Of a stretch of 64,000 bases of DNA, positions 25,115 to 38,230 are shown one piece after another (position 1 is the stretch's first letter; every line of letters begins with the position of its first letter). The notes under the pieces are model-generated. The model was not told the DNA's origin and searched no databases. It worked only from the letters and a program-made list of their open reading frames with translations. The DNA is from Myrmaecium sp. VS I D KN 1 (lineage: Eukaryota > Ascomycota > Dothideomycetes > Valsariales > Valsariaceae), in contig JADQAV010000028.1 in assembly GCA_019775845.1 (NCBI GenBank), forward strand, positions 982,496-1,046,495. Direction: 5' to 3'. The translations under genes and the position numbers were made by a program.

Positions 25115-26252
25115 AGGGTGGCCTATTTAGTTAGTAAACCCGTGCTAACTAAAACCCGACAGGTTTTCTAGTTAGTAGAGCTCCTATTTATTTAGTTCGG
25201 GTCGGGTTTTAGCAGCTAGGCTTTAGCACAAGTTAGGTTTTAGCTACTAAAATTTTCTTAATATATATTTCCGATAATCCCGGATTTTTACCAATTCTTT
25301 ACAATTTTTCTAAATTTTTTAGGCCTCTTCCTCTATTTTTTTTATTACTTTTTTTAATTCTTTTTATTTTTTTAATTTATTTTTAATCTCTATCTTTCTT
25401 ATATTTATAGATATATATCTAAGTTACTTTATCCTTCTTAGTTTAATAGTATTTCTAATTTTTTAATAGCTATTTTTAGTACTAATATATAAGCGAGGGA
25501 GGGGGTTCTAAGGTAAAATCCTAAATAATAAATCTAAATAAGTTAATTATAAATTCGTTTCTTACGGGGCATAAATATAAATTTAATATATTATAATAGA
25601 TACTATCTAATATTCATCACGGATTTTTAAAAAATTTAAGCGCGGCTAAAAAAGTTATTAGAGATTTAGGATTTCTATTCTTTAATTTTAAGCGAGAGGG
25701 GGGAAAACCCCAGAATTTTAAACTAAATAGCTAAATACAAAATCTATACTTATTATATAGACTTTATATCTTTAGATAAAGGTCTAGATACTTAAATATA
25801 TTTATAATATTTTTTTTTTATTAAAGGAATAAAAAATTAGAAGATTTTAAATTAATAATCTTATCTTTTATAGAATTTCTATAGTTAAGGTAGGATACTT
25901 TCTAAAGAACCTGGAAAAACTAACTAACTTTTTAAATAAAATAAACAAAAATATAGAAAATAGTAATATACTTATTAATATTTCTATAATCTATAACAGT
26001 TATAAAAGTTTAGTACTTATAGATATTTAATATAAAAAAAATAAAAAAATGATTTTTTTCTAAGTAATTAGATTTTTAAGGGTTTGTAAAGTAGGAAACC
26101 AAGCTCCTATAAATAGATTTTTCGGGGTTTTCGGGTTTGTTTAGTCTAAATTTTTAGCTTTAGTTTCTGGTTAGTAGGCCCCCCCTATTTTTTTTTCTTT
26201 TAGTTGGCAGGGACCCTGTTTGGTTAGCATTTAGTGCTAAATAGGCCACCCT
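25115..26252. mobile_element. 1138-bp element with perfect 16-bp TIRs (non-autonomous, hAT-like)
   Basis: The ends are exact inverted repeats: AGGGTGGCCTATTTAG at 25115-25130 and CTAAATAGGCCACCCT at 26237-26252. The interior has no reading frame; it is T-rich and shares about 750 bp with the copy at 3114. It retains noticeably more CpA and TpG than flanking DNA, especially in the last 170 bp, so it is younger or escaped part of the RIP. The (C)AGGGTGGCC terminus resembles hAT ends, and a hAT transposase relic lies next door. An 8-bp target duplication is not evident (flanks ATTAGACC and AATTATCC match only partly). Confidence 0.7.
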
Positions 26253-29200
26253 AATTATCCCTAAGTTTAGTTTATTCTTCAGTTAAGAAAAGTTAATATT
26301 TCTAATAGATACTAATATCTAGTCCCTAATCTAGTATTCCTTATAAATCCTTTTTCTATTAGCTATTAATTCCTAATTATATTAAGCTTTCTCTAGATTC
26401 TTCCTAAGTTATTTATATAACTTAATTACCTTCTTAGCTAGTTTAGCCGTATAAGGGCTTTTTACGCTAAACTAGTCTATTTTCTAGAGTTTACTTCCTC
26501 TTAGGTAATATCCTTAGTTAGCTTAAAAAGGTATAAATCAACTAGCTATATAAATACTATTATTATATATATATTCTACTATTAGTAGCTATATTACCTA
26601 ATTATCCTATTCTAAATTATAGTAGCTTCTTAGATACTACTTAAGGGTCTAATTCTACCTCTTTATTTAGTTATCTATCTATAGATAGTAAGCTAATAAG
26701 AATATCCTTTTAGATTATAAGGCCTTATTAAAGGTCTTCTAGTAGGTTAATTCTATAATAAGCCCTCTATTTAAGAGGATTATCTCTAAAATCCTATAAA
26801 GTCTAATTACTTCTCTTATATAAGCTTTTATAAGTCCTATTATAATTAATTTCTTCTAGATAGGTATATAGTAGGCTATTTAATAAATCTATCTATTAAG
26901 ATAAGGATTATATTATATACTATATTTATTATCTTTAAAGATAGTAAATTAATAATAAAGTCTATTATAATATATTATTATAGTCTCTATAGTACCTCTA
27001 ATAGTTATAATAAGCTATATAGTTTATATCTCCTAGCCTTTAATATAGTATAGATCTAATAGTTCTAGATATACTCCTTTACTTCCTTATTTATTCCTTT
27101 CTAGGTTATAATCCGCTTAGCCTTCCTAAGTATTCTTATATATCTAAAATAACCTCTTATTAAATAATTATAAGCTTCTTTGAGGATCTTCTCCTTTTTT
27201 TTAGAAGAAAGGGGTTTTATAACCCTATTTAGCTGTTTTTAGCTTATTCTATCTTTTTTTAAGGCTCTAAGGCTAGTTCCTAGTATTAAGGATCTTAATA
27301 TTAGATAATATTAGGAGTTACTCTATTATTCTATTTAGTATTTTATCCTAACTCTCTTTTACAGTACTTAGCTATTCTTATAAGCCTTATATTATTAATC
27401 TATTATACTTCTCTAAATCTACTTTAATATTTATTATATAATCTACTCTTCTAGATAGGCTATTAGCTAGGTTTAACTTCCCTAACTAATATATAATCTT
27501 AAAATAATAATTATAGAGTCTTTTTACTTATCCTACCTATCTTCTTCTATTTAAGGTCTTTATCTTTATAAACTATTATAGGTTATTATAATCTATAATT
27601 AACTTAAAGGGATCTTTTAGCCCTTTTAAATAGTATCTTTATTCTTTATAACTACTAATAATCGTGAGAAACTCTTTATTATAGATATTATAGTTATACT
27701 CTACCTTAATTATCTTCTATAAGTAGAATATAATTAGTCTCTAAATCTTATTTCTATCTAGTTCTTTAACTAATTATTAATATATCCCGGCTACTACTCC
27801 TTCTAAAGTATAAACTTCTACTCTTATAAGCCTATCTAGGTTAAAGTATACTAGGATTAGTACTTTTATAAAAATATCCTTTAGTTCCTAGAAGGCTTTT
27901 CTACCTTTAAGACTAATATTAATAGTAAAAAGCTCTTTTTTTCTTTATTTATAGCCTTTTTTAGTACTACCTAGCCCTTTTAAGGTTAATCTAGTTAGTA
28001 GTATAGCTATTTTTAAGAAACTATTAATAGATCCTCTAAACTAGTTTATAGATCCTATAAATACTCTTATATCTTTTATAGTTATTAGCTCCGGCTACTT
28101 TATTATTATTTTTAGCCTTTCTAGATTTGTCTTTACCCCTTCTAGAAATATAATATATTCTAGAAACTGTAACTTAGTAGTATTAAATTTACTTTTTAGG
28201 AGCTTTATAAATAGCTTTTATTCTTTTAGCCTCTCTAATATCTATTAGATATACTTTATATATTCTTCTTAGTTCTATAAGGAGATTAGTATATTATCTA
28301 GATATACTATATAGATTATATAATTAGGCCTGCTAAAGCCTTATTAATTAGGGCTTGAAAAGTTATAGGGGTATTAGTTAAGCTAAAAGGAACTACTTTA
28401 TACTTAAAATAGCTATATCTAGTCTAAAAGGCGGTCTTCTATTTATCCCCTTCCTTAATTTAAATCTTATAATAAGTATCCTTATAATCTAGGGAGGTAT
28501 AGATCTTAGCTTCTACTAATCTATCTAATAATTCCTAGATTAATAGTAATAGATAGCGATTTTTAAGCGTAATAGTATTTAATCCGATATAATTAATATA
28601 TGATTGTAAACTATTTTCCTTTTTCTTTATAAAAAGGATTAGTACTCTTATTAAGGATTTTAATTAGATAATCTAGCCTCTCTTTAGATAGTCTTCTAAA
28701 TATTAGTATAATACGGCGAGTTCTACTATAGATAGGTTATATAAGGGACTATCTATATAGTAGTATCTTCCCTTCTATTAACTTAATTATTACGTTATAT
28801 TATATATAGGCTAGTAGTTCTTTACTATCTTCCTCTAAAAAATATCTATATATAGCTAATACTCCTATAGAATAGATATCTTAATCTAGAACTATCTTAT
28901 CTCTATTTTAGTAATTATTTAGATATAATTATCTATATCCTTATTCTTTAATATTTTAGCGAACCTCTTCCTGCTAATTATTAAAATCTTCTTATATAGA
29001 CGCTTATTAACCTATCTTAATAAGAATTAAATAGTCTTTCTCTTATAGTTAATCCTTAGGTTAATCTTCTTAGTCTGTAGTATTTCTAGGATTATGTTAT
29101 AAGCTTAACTCTTTATAATAATAAATATAACCCCCTATATAAGTTTACGGCCTTTATAGTTCTTTAAAATAAGCTTTACTTCTATTTATCTATAGATAGA

Positions 29201-31450
29201 TAATAGCATACTAGTTACTTACTTTATTTCTAAGCCTATTACTAGTTTAACCTTTAGATCTAGCTATTTTACTAGTATTAGTATAATAATATTAAGAAAG
29301 AAATTATTATCTATTAGTACTTCTATTTAGGTTAATCTAATTTAAACTATTAAAGTAAATAGTTTAGTTACTACTCTTCTAATAGGATATCCTAGTTTAT
29401 TAGTCCATCTTAATAATTCTAAAAGATTAATATAGGTAATAAGGTAAGAATCTATTTCTTATACTTTTTATCTTTTTTTAACTCTTTATAGATCTTCTTC
29501 TTAGGATAAGTCCTTAAAAGATAGCCTATCTTATTATAGGTATAATATTTAATTTTAATAAAGTCCTTTAGGAATTACTAATCCTTCCTTTAATCTAGTT
29601 TAGTTCTTTTTAGCTCTTTCTTACTCGGCTTATCCTCCTTATATAACTTATTATCTCTTTTCCGCTTAAATCTATTAAACTTTAATAGTCTTATTAGTTT
29701 TATAGTTTTTTAGAGCTAGTTAGCTTTCTCATCTACTATTAGTAGTATTTAAAGGATATTATTATCGATAGTTTATATCTTCTCCTTAATAGCTAGGTTT
29801 AAGGTACTTATAAACGTAAAGATTCCTTTCTTCTAATCTTTATTTAACCTTATTTTATAGTAGTTATATATATCCTAAAAGCTTAGATAGTATTTATATA
29901 GTCCTTTAAGTAGCTCTTTTAAACTAATTTATTACTCTTTACTTTCGCTCGGCTACTAAGCCTATACTAGCTAGTATATAGGCCTTTAGGTCTTCTTATA
30001 TAGGTTCCTAAATAAGATTTTATTTTTTCTTTAAATTTACTTAGATTTCTTATCGTATTCTTTATACCTCTACTAGGTAGTATACTCTAAAGTCTACTTT
30101 TTATTATTTAGTTCTAAAGTCTGCCGGTAAGTAGATATAATATCCCTTATAATTATAAACTTAATAGTTATAGTTAGCTTAGTTCTTTCCTTTAAATATA
30201 TATAGAGGCTTAGGTTTAAATAAATAGGATTATTATAATATTTTTCCTATCTCTCTAAGCCTATTTAAGTCTAATTAAGTTATTTCTTCTAATAATATTT
30301 CTTTACCTACCTCTATCCTCTAATATAGGAGGGTAAGCTTTATTAACTCTTTTTCCGTGTCTTTTACTTTCTTTTATATCCTTAATCTAGTAATCTAGGT
30401 ATCTGATTATTATTATCTTTATAGAATATCTTCTAATTTATTAGTTATAGTCAGACCCTTTCTACCTAATTATTATCTAATTAAGGTAGTAGAGGCTATT
30501 AAAGTATCTAAGATAGTTATAATAGTTATAGTAATAGTAATAGCTCTTTTATATCGGCTTCTATATTATTAAGTATTAATATATCGGGAGGAGTAGATAA
30601 TAGTAATCTTATATTAGGTATACTTATTCTCTTTTATAAGTCTATAATAAGCGACTTAAATATTAGGGTTTATATAGGATCTTAAAGATATAAGGAAAGA
30701 GTATCTAATATTAAATAAGATAAATTACTAAAGATCTAATACTACCTTTAGCTCTCCCTTAAATAGTAGAAAACTCCCTTATATCTTCTAGTAGCTAGTC
30801 CTCTTCCGTTTAACTATTAATACTATTATTATTACTCTTAGTATTAGTACGAGTCCTAGTCTACTATTCTTTAACGCTATCTAGCCTATATCGGCCTAGA
30901 GGGCCGCTTAGCGCTACTTAGCGCTACTTAAGCCTACCTAGTACTACCTAAGGCTACCTAGTACCTCCTTAGGCTGCTAGCTGGGGTAGTTTCTAATACT
31001 AGCCCTTATACTAGGAGCTTAGTATTACCGCGGTAAAGTCTATAAATAAAGCCTGCTTATTTATATCTTAATAGACTATTTAAGTAATCTAAATAACTAC
31101 TAGGATAATAAAATAGACTAGGGCTGATTTATTACCTATAAAATATTCCTCTAAAATCCTCTATAACTCCTTATATACTTAGTTAGCTCTATCCTATTTA
31201 ATATAAATAGATTAGTTATTAGACTACTAATTTACTTTTAATATAAATTAGGTATCTCTTCATCAGAGCTATTTATATCTAGATTTAACTTTTCGAGTAG
31301 TATTCTATATACTCCTTTAAACCTTTAAACTCTATATACTTAGTTACCTCTATCCTGTTTAACAAAAATATAAGCCTAATAAAGCTTAACTAAGTTTAAA
31401 ACTAAGGGGCGAACCTACTATCTTATTAATTATAATAAAAATAGTATTAT
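26253..31450 (-). mobile_element. Ty3/gypsy retrotransposon relic
   Basis: Minus-strand order is gag, RT, integrase, as in Ty3/gypsy. A gag zinc knuckle at about 29503-29548 keeps the C-x2-C-x4-H-x4-C spacing, but every C and H codon now reads Tyr. The reverse transcriptase motif at 28281-28304 reads YLDNILI in place of YLDD. The integrase core at about 26.87-27.0 kb reads FIK-type sequence matching the DRFTK..YIP segment of the family, preceded by YNIILILID. No chromodomain was found at the downstream end. LTRs were not resolved; the left edge abuts the TIR element at 26252. Confidence 0.75.
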
Positions 31451-33265
31451 ACAGCAGTAAAAATAAGGAAGTAAATAGTTTAAAAACTTTAGTTATAAGT
31501 ATAAAATATATTAGTTTAAAAGCGGAAGCTAAGTAAGTTAAGAGTAGTTTAAGCTTTAGAGAAAGAGTAATATTATAAACCGCCCTATTATATAGCTAAT
31601 TTAGTATTTAAAATACTTATATAATTTTTAAGAAATTTAAGAAAAATATATTATAAAATATATATATTAAAGAAGATTTATTTTTAAGAATTAAGCTTAT
31701 ATTATCTATTTTATTTATTTATTTATATTAGTTTAGACTTTAGTCTTCCTAAAATTAAGCGAAAATAAGCAAATTCACTAAGAAAAAAGAGAAAAATAAA
31801 AATTAAGGGACTTTAAATCTAAATAAATTAATAATAAGTATATGAATAATATTTTTAAAAATATATAAAAGATACTTTAAAATATATATTTTAGAGTATT
31901 TAATTAGTTATTTATATATTTTACTCTAATATAGGGTTTAAGCGTAGATAAAATAGCGAGTTTTAGTATAAAATAGCCTAACTATTCAGACTTTTACCCT
32001 AGTACTATACTCCTTCTTTATACTTTAAAGACTATATATAATTTAATAGTCCTAGCAGGTATCTATAATAAATAATTATATAAATAGAAGATTACTACCT
32101 TCTATATTAATTTCGCGTACGTCCCTAGTATCTAATATAAGATATCTAGCTTTACTATAAAGTAGATAGAGTATAGTAGGTCTTATAATAGAATAGCCTA
32201 TTAGAGTATAATAGGAAGTACTTTTAGCTACTATTATAATATATCTTCTTTTATATACCTCCTAAACCTCCTAATAATAGGGGTAAGTCGTTTAAGTATA
32301 CACCTAATAAGTTAAATAAAATAGGTATAGTATCTGAAAAAGGCTATCTATAATTAGTTTACTAATAGATATATTACGTAGATATAGGTTTAGCCGTAAT
32401 TATTTATATATTAATTTCCTAGCAGCCTACGTAATTACTATACTACTATTAAGATATATTTTATACTAGGTTAATAGTAAGCTCGCGGCGTATATAGGGG
32501 TAGCTAGCTACTAGGTAGATACTAAGAAATAAATAGTATACTTATATACTATAGCTAGGAGGTCTATATAGTTTAAAAGAAAATATAACTATATATTAAC
32601 TAGTAATACTAAAATACCGCCCTAATATATCTTTTAAGAATCTAGAAAAATTACTCTTATTATAAGGCTTAGGGAGCCTTAGAACTAATAAGAGTATAAA
32701 TACCTTAGGTATAGTACTAAGAGTATATAAATAAGGCGTAAGCGAGCGTAGTATATATAAGTATACTAAGGAAAGCTAGAAAAGGGGGTAACTTATTAGG
32801 ATTAATCTATATACTATAAGTAATACTATCTTATTAATACTTAGCTATACTAGTTATTACTTATTTCCTAATACTTATATAGATCTATTATCTTTTATAG
32901 TTATAATAGCTACTTAACTTAAATATCCTAGATCTAATTTTCTTATATAAATTATATATATATTTTAGTAGTTTATTACCTTACGCTCTTACGCTATTAT
33001 AGAGTACTAACTATAGTATAGTTATACTATACCTTATTAACTAACACGTTTATATATATAAACCTTAATACTAACTAATACCCTGTCTCTAGGAACTATT
33101 TTTTATAGGATTTTAATATTATAGTATATACCGGAATTAGGGCTAATAGAGTAGGAAGTAATATTATCTATAATAGGTAGTTAGTACTTCCTAAATAATA
33201 ATATTTCTTATGTTATCCATATTAGCAACCGCCGGTATAGGGTCTAATATTATAATAGATAATTT
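31451..33265. other. Unassigned RIP-mutated DNA
   Basis: AT-rich and TpA-saturated, including short TATATA runs. I recognised no coding motif on either strand. It ends at a sharp return to normal composition near 33265, about 340 bp before the PPR gene. Confidence 0.3.
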
Positions 33266-33601
33266 TCTACTCGACGACTCCGTCCCGTTGCAGGTGTATT
33301 CCTTCACATTGGGGTTGTAAGGGAATATCTGTTATGCCTTGGTGCCTGAGTTGCCTGAGACTCGCATTTTTAGCCTCAGGCTGAAGATCTTGTTCAGGTC
33401 GGAGTATCCCTACTCCGGAGTACTCCTAAACTTTTAAGGTGGCTATCCATCTACACGTGACCGCGATATCTGATCGGTGGCGGTGCGGCGGACAGCCCGT
33501 GCCAGGGTTCGAAAAGTTTGGAGCTTTCGCTGAGCCTTTCGACTTGAACAGCAGCCTTCCCCTCCTAACGTCGCCGTATCCGCCACGCGCTGACCTCTTC
33601 G
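33266..33601. promoter_or_regulatory. Short 5' region between RIP block and PPR gene
   Basis: Normal composition returns here. The region holds a cluster of GCCTGAG/CCTCAGG motifs (33340-33381) and, at 33400-33426, overlapping palindromes: a GGAGTA..TACTCC hairpin plus the perfect 12-mer TACTCCGGAGTA. This is all the space available for the promoter and 5' untranslated region of the PPR gene before the silenced block. Confidence 0.4.
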
Positions 33602-35918
33602 ATGTTCGAATGCCATGCATGCCTATGGCGATGCCTTCGTGCTGTCGCGGCTGACACATCTCCCTCGCCTTCTGTAATGCTGAGCCAACACCGAAGTCTC
33701 GGAGCGTTTGCCTCTCCTCTCTTCAGGCCCAAAATCATTCGATCGCAAGTCCTTCCCGTGGGAACAAGAGCGTATGCGGTCCACGCTAAAGCGAAGGCTC
33801 GTGGAACATCGGTTGCGCCAACACAGAAAAACCCTCGTCTCCAGAAAGGAAGCGTCGGGAAGATGACGCCTTTCCAGACCGCCTCAAACGAGAAACAGAA
33901 TTCCACCGCGTGGAGCCGGTCGAAGACGAAGGAGTTCAACAAGGAGCGTACCCGGGCCTCGGTGAGAAAAGTAGCAACGTCGTGGCAAAGGCTTGAGAAA
34001 AGTCGGTGGAAGCCAAAAGCCAACACCTTGCAACATCTCAAGGACCCTCTCGCATTGGCCGATTATGTCAAGTCTGGATTGAAGAAGGGGAAGGAGGAGG
34101 AGATGTTTACTCTGGTACGAGCGGCCACAAGTGCAACTGGTGGCACGATCGTCTCCTGGAATCATTTGATCGATTACCAGTTCAGCCTGGGACGTGTCAA
34201 TGCTGCCATGAAAACCTACAATGAGGTTCGCTCTGCCCGTTCTCCTCTTCTTGAGCAACCCTAACTCTTCCCAACAGATGAAGAAGCGTGCCCAGATGCC
34301 GGACTCTCACACATATGTAATAGTGCTTCGCGGTCTCGCCAATCATGCGCATTATCCGCAAGCAATCCACAAGGCACAGTCCGTCTATCATTCAATGAAC
34401 GCGCCGAATTCAAGGGTCAAGCCATCAATCATCCACACAAATGCTGTTCTCAAGGTTTGCGCTCGAGGCAACGACATGGACGCGCTGTGGGGCATTGCCT
34501 CCAGGATTCCTGAGAGCGGAGCCGGCGCTGCAGACAATATCACATATACAACTATTATCAATGCGATCCGACAGAGCGCTCTTATAGATACACCCGACGG
34601 CGTGTCTGAGGGGCGTGTGGTTGCGCGTCGAAATCAGGCAGTCATGGAGGGCAGGCAGCTGTGGGAGGATGTCGTCACAAGATGGCGAACCGGCGATATC
34701 TTCGTGGACGAGGATCTGGTCTGCAGCTTGGGCAGGCTGCTTCTGATCGGGACCCGGCCCCGTGATTGGGATGCCGTCTTCTCTCTGGTTCAGCAAGCCA
34801 CCGGCGTCCCTCGTTTAAGAGAGCGGATTGATGCTTCGTCCAGCTCGGGAGAATCAAACATTACGCCAGAAGCGGGCGAGGATTTCCCAGTCGTCAGTTT
34901 AGATACCAAGGTCGGGGGGGGTACCACTCTTGCATATGCGAAGCCGTCGAACAGTACCCTGTCTCTGCTCCTGGAAGCTGCTACACGGACCGGTTCCAAT
35001 AAGGTCGCGCAGGAATATTGGAACTTGCTCACGGATCGAGACACGTACGCAATCGAACCGGACCTCAACAACGTGAACATGCTTCTTCGAGCCCTCCGCC
35101 TGTCACGGTCAAGCGCAGCCGTTAGAGACATCCTGGAGTCGGAGATCTTCCGGAAGCTGCCACGGATCTCTAAGGGTACCGGTCGGATTGCCATTGCCGC
35201 CTGCTCGCGGGATATCAAGAATCCAAATGTTTTCGAGAACGCTACCCGGATCCTTGCCGCTCTCATGGCCAAAATGCCGGACCCAGACCCGGCGACGGTC
35301 GAAAAGTATTGCGACGTCATGTTGGCCACCAAAGACATTGAGGATGTTATCCGTGCCCTCGACCTGCTTGGGCCGGTTGCGCAGCTGCTCAAGTCGAGCA
35401 TTTACTACGGCACTGCGGATAGCACTTCTCAGCTCAGCGGCGAGGAGCGGGAGCAGGCCTTTTCCGTGCTGCGCCGCATCATTGGTCTATGCGACCGCGT
35501 CCTCTTCCACAGCACCCTGGAGCCGACACGTGTGAAACCGTATCAGGAGATGAAAGCCCGGATCGCTGCCAACATCCAAAGGGAGGCTGAGCTGCAGCGG
35601 AAGAAGAGTAAAGAGACGAGCGGAAAGAGCGAAAAGGAACCGGCCGTCGCGGCGACCGCCCCCGTCGCACCGGGCCACAGCACCGAACCGGCTGCTCGGA
35701 AGCCCACGCAGGTGCGTCCTAACGCGAAAAAGCCGGTGACCCGCGGGGAGAGCAAGACGAGCGAGCGCGCCGGGGGCTTCGGCGATCGGACTGCTGCCTT
35801 CTCTGCGAAGCCAACCCGCAGCGTGGCACGATCGGGGGATGATCAGCCGAAGAGGTGGAAGAAGCCCGAGCGGACGCTGTCGGGACCTCGGGATGCGTTG
35901 GCGGAAGCGGGATTCTAA
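33602..35918 (+). CDS. Mitochondrial pentatricopeptide-repeat (PPR) protein
   Basis: Two exons, 33602-34225 and 34278-35918, joined across a 52-bp phase-0 intron (donor GTTCGC, branch CTAAC, acceptor CAG) to give 754 residues. The N-terminus MFECHACLWRCLR.. followed by an Arg/Ser/Ala-rich, acid-poor stretch fits a mitochondrial presequence; a later Met at residue 26 (33677) is an alternative start. The middle has degenerate helical hairpins of PPR type, for example around DSHTYVIVLRGLANH and SIIHTNAVLKVC, plus ITYTTIINAI. The C-terminal 150 residues are Lys/Pro/Ala-rich and look disordered. PPR proteins bind organellar RNA; fungal members of this size act in mitochondrial rRNA/mRNA processing or translation (Ccm1-like or related). 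The exact orthologue is not certain. It converges on sec4. Confidence 0.85.
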
Positions 35919-36882
35919 AACGGGGATTCACTTATTCTCCTTTTGCATTTTTTCCCTGCTCTAATATTTTCTCTTTCCTTCCCCGGCGCTGTATCAAGAA
36001 TCAATGGTGTTATTGGAAGATCGCCACCGTCGTCTCGTGAGAGGACGGGAGGGGCTTGCTCTGTTGGTAGTCACTGGTTGTGTATAGTATACCACTTTTC
36101 TGTTTCCAAAATTGCACCTCCACATTACCCTCTGGAGAAACCTATTCGCCCTGAATCCTTGCGGCCTGAGGAGCCAAGGAATTCTATACACCCTTCCCTG
36201 AGAAAACCAAAGAGCGGTGAGCAACCAAGCAGTGGGATGGTCAAGGACGACGGTGTGCATGCAGCCGACTCCAAAAACAAATACCAATAATGTCTGAGAT
36301 CGTTACAAGATGAGTTGGTCTGTTGTAACTAAGGAGGAACGAGAGAGAGAGATAATGTAAGAAGAGAAAGCAAGAAATAACTAAAGAAACCCCATGAAAA
36401 AGACAGAAGACAGATAGACGAAGAAGGAAATCATCTAAGGGAAGAAATAACAAAAGGGAATATAATGGAAAGCCATTAACTTGCGAAAGAAAGAAAAGAC
36501 CCAAAAGCGCAAAAGCTTGCTCGGCCATTCCTGTATACACAGACACACACACGCAATGCAGCAAACTCCCACGATCTCTCGAGTAAGCGGGACGAGAGGT
36601 GAAAAAGGGAAGAAAGAAAAACGACCCGGCCCTTAGTGCGTGCGGAGAGAGAGAAAGAGAGAGAAAGAGGAAGAGAGAGAGAGAGTAAGAGACTAAGAGA
36701 GAAGTATACCAATGACGACCATGAGACATGCGCGAACAAAGACCTGTGGACCAAACAGACGAATTTACGACAACCACAATCCATACTTTGGCGTGTTCGA
36801 GTCTGTCAAGCCCAGTCTCCTCGTCCGCCTCGCCTCGCTACACCGCTCGTGGCCCCGTGAGCGGTGACGATCGACAGCCACT
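35919..36882. other. Convergent intergenic region (3' ends of PPR gene and sec4)
   Basis: No gene. It must hold both 3' untranslated regions. A GA-rich simple repeat occupies 36644-36700 (GAGAGA/GAAAGA units). On the strand of sec4 this would be a CT-rich tract within or after its 3' UTR. Confidence 0.6.
36644..36700. repeat. GA-rich simple repeat
   Basis: Runs of GAGA interrupted by GAAAGA and GGAAGA. Low-complexity tract in the convergent intergenic region; frames running through it are artefacts. Confidence 0.8.
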
Positions 36883-37649
<767 letters not shown>

Positions 37650-38230
37650 CTCGGATGTGTTATGCAGTTGATGTCGGTGATAGTTGGTTGCGGAGGAGCA
37701 CCGCCTCGTCCGGCTGGCGTGTATGTGCGGAGAAGTGATCGGTTCGAAGGGTGATTGCAGGAGGAGGAGAAGGAGATTCGGACGCCCTGGATATCCGGCT
37801 CAACGGGATTAACGTGTGGGAAAGGTTGACAGGTAGTTGCAGAATGGACTGGTTGACATGCGGTTCCTGGATACGTATGTTCGATTTGAGGTAGGCCAAG
37901 CCGAGGAGGGAGGGCCCCAAGCGAAACGCAGCCCTCCAACAAAGTCCCTTGCCCCAGCCACAGGCTCCACTCAAGACGCGATACAATAGTATGCCCGTTT
38001 ACTCCGTCACAGAAGACCCGGGCTCACCGGTCTGAATGCGGGTACATGATGGAACCCGTCCACCGACCCTGATTTGCCTTTTTGTACATAAGGAAATGGT
38101 AATAATATGATTGCTCAGTCTATGCTCATCATCATACGTCGTCTCGGCATAACTGGCAGTACGACAGAAACGACCTGATCCCAGAGACCCACAAGCCGTC
38201 ACCATTCTATCCACCGGCAACCTCGGGGCC
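37650..38230. promoter_or_regulatory. sec4 promoter / NCA2 3' region
   Basis: Both neighbours are transcribed leftwards, so this 581-bp gap contains the end of the NCA2 transcript and the promoter and 5' leader of sec4. I see no strong known regulatory motif. Apparent frames here lack family resemblance. Confidence 0.4.

Larger units (their letters stand above)
1300..33265. repeat. RIP-mutated AT-rich transposon block 1
   Basis: Seen: a sharp switch to AT-rich sequence at both edges, near-absence of CpA and TpG, great excess of TpA, and TAA/TAG stops in every frame; no frame over about 90 codons exists in 30 kb. Known: this is the footprint of repeat-induced point mutation in Pezizomycotina, where duplicated DNA suffers C-to-T change mainly at CpA before meiosis. 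Several decayed element families are recognisable by translating through the stops and are listed separately. Sub-stretches I could not assign are 4016-5276, most of 18850-20900, most of 23300-25100 and 31450-33265. The block is probably heterochromatic and transcriptionally silent (inference). Confidence 0.92.
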
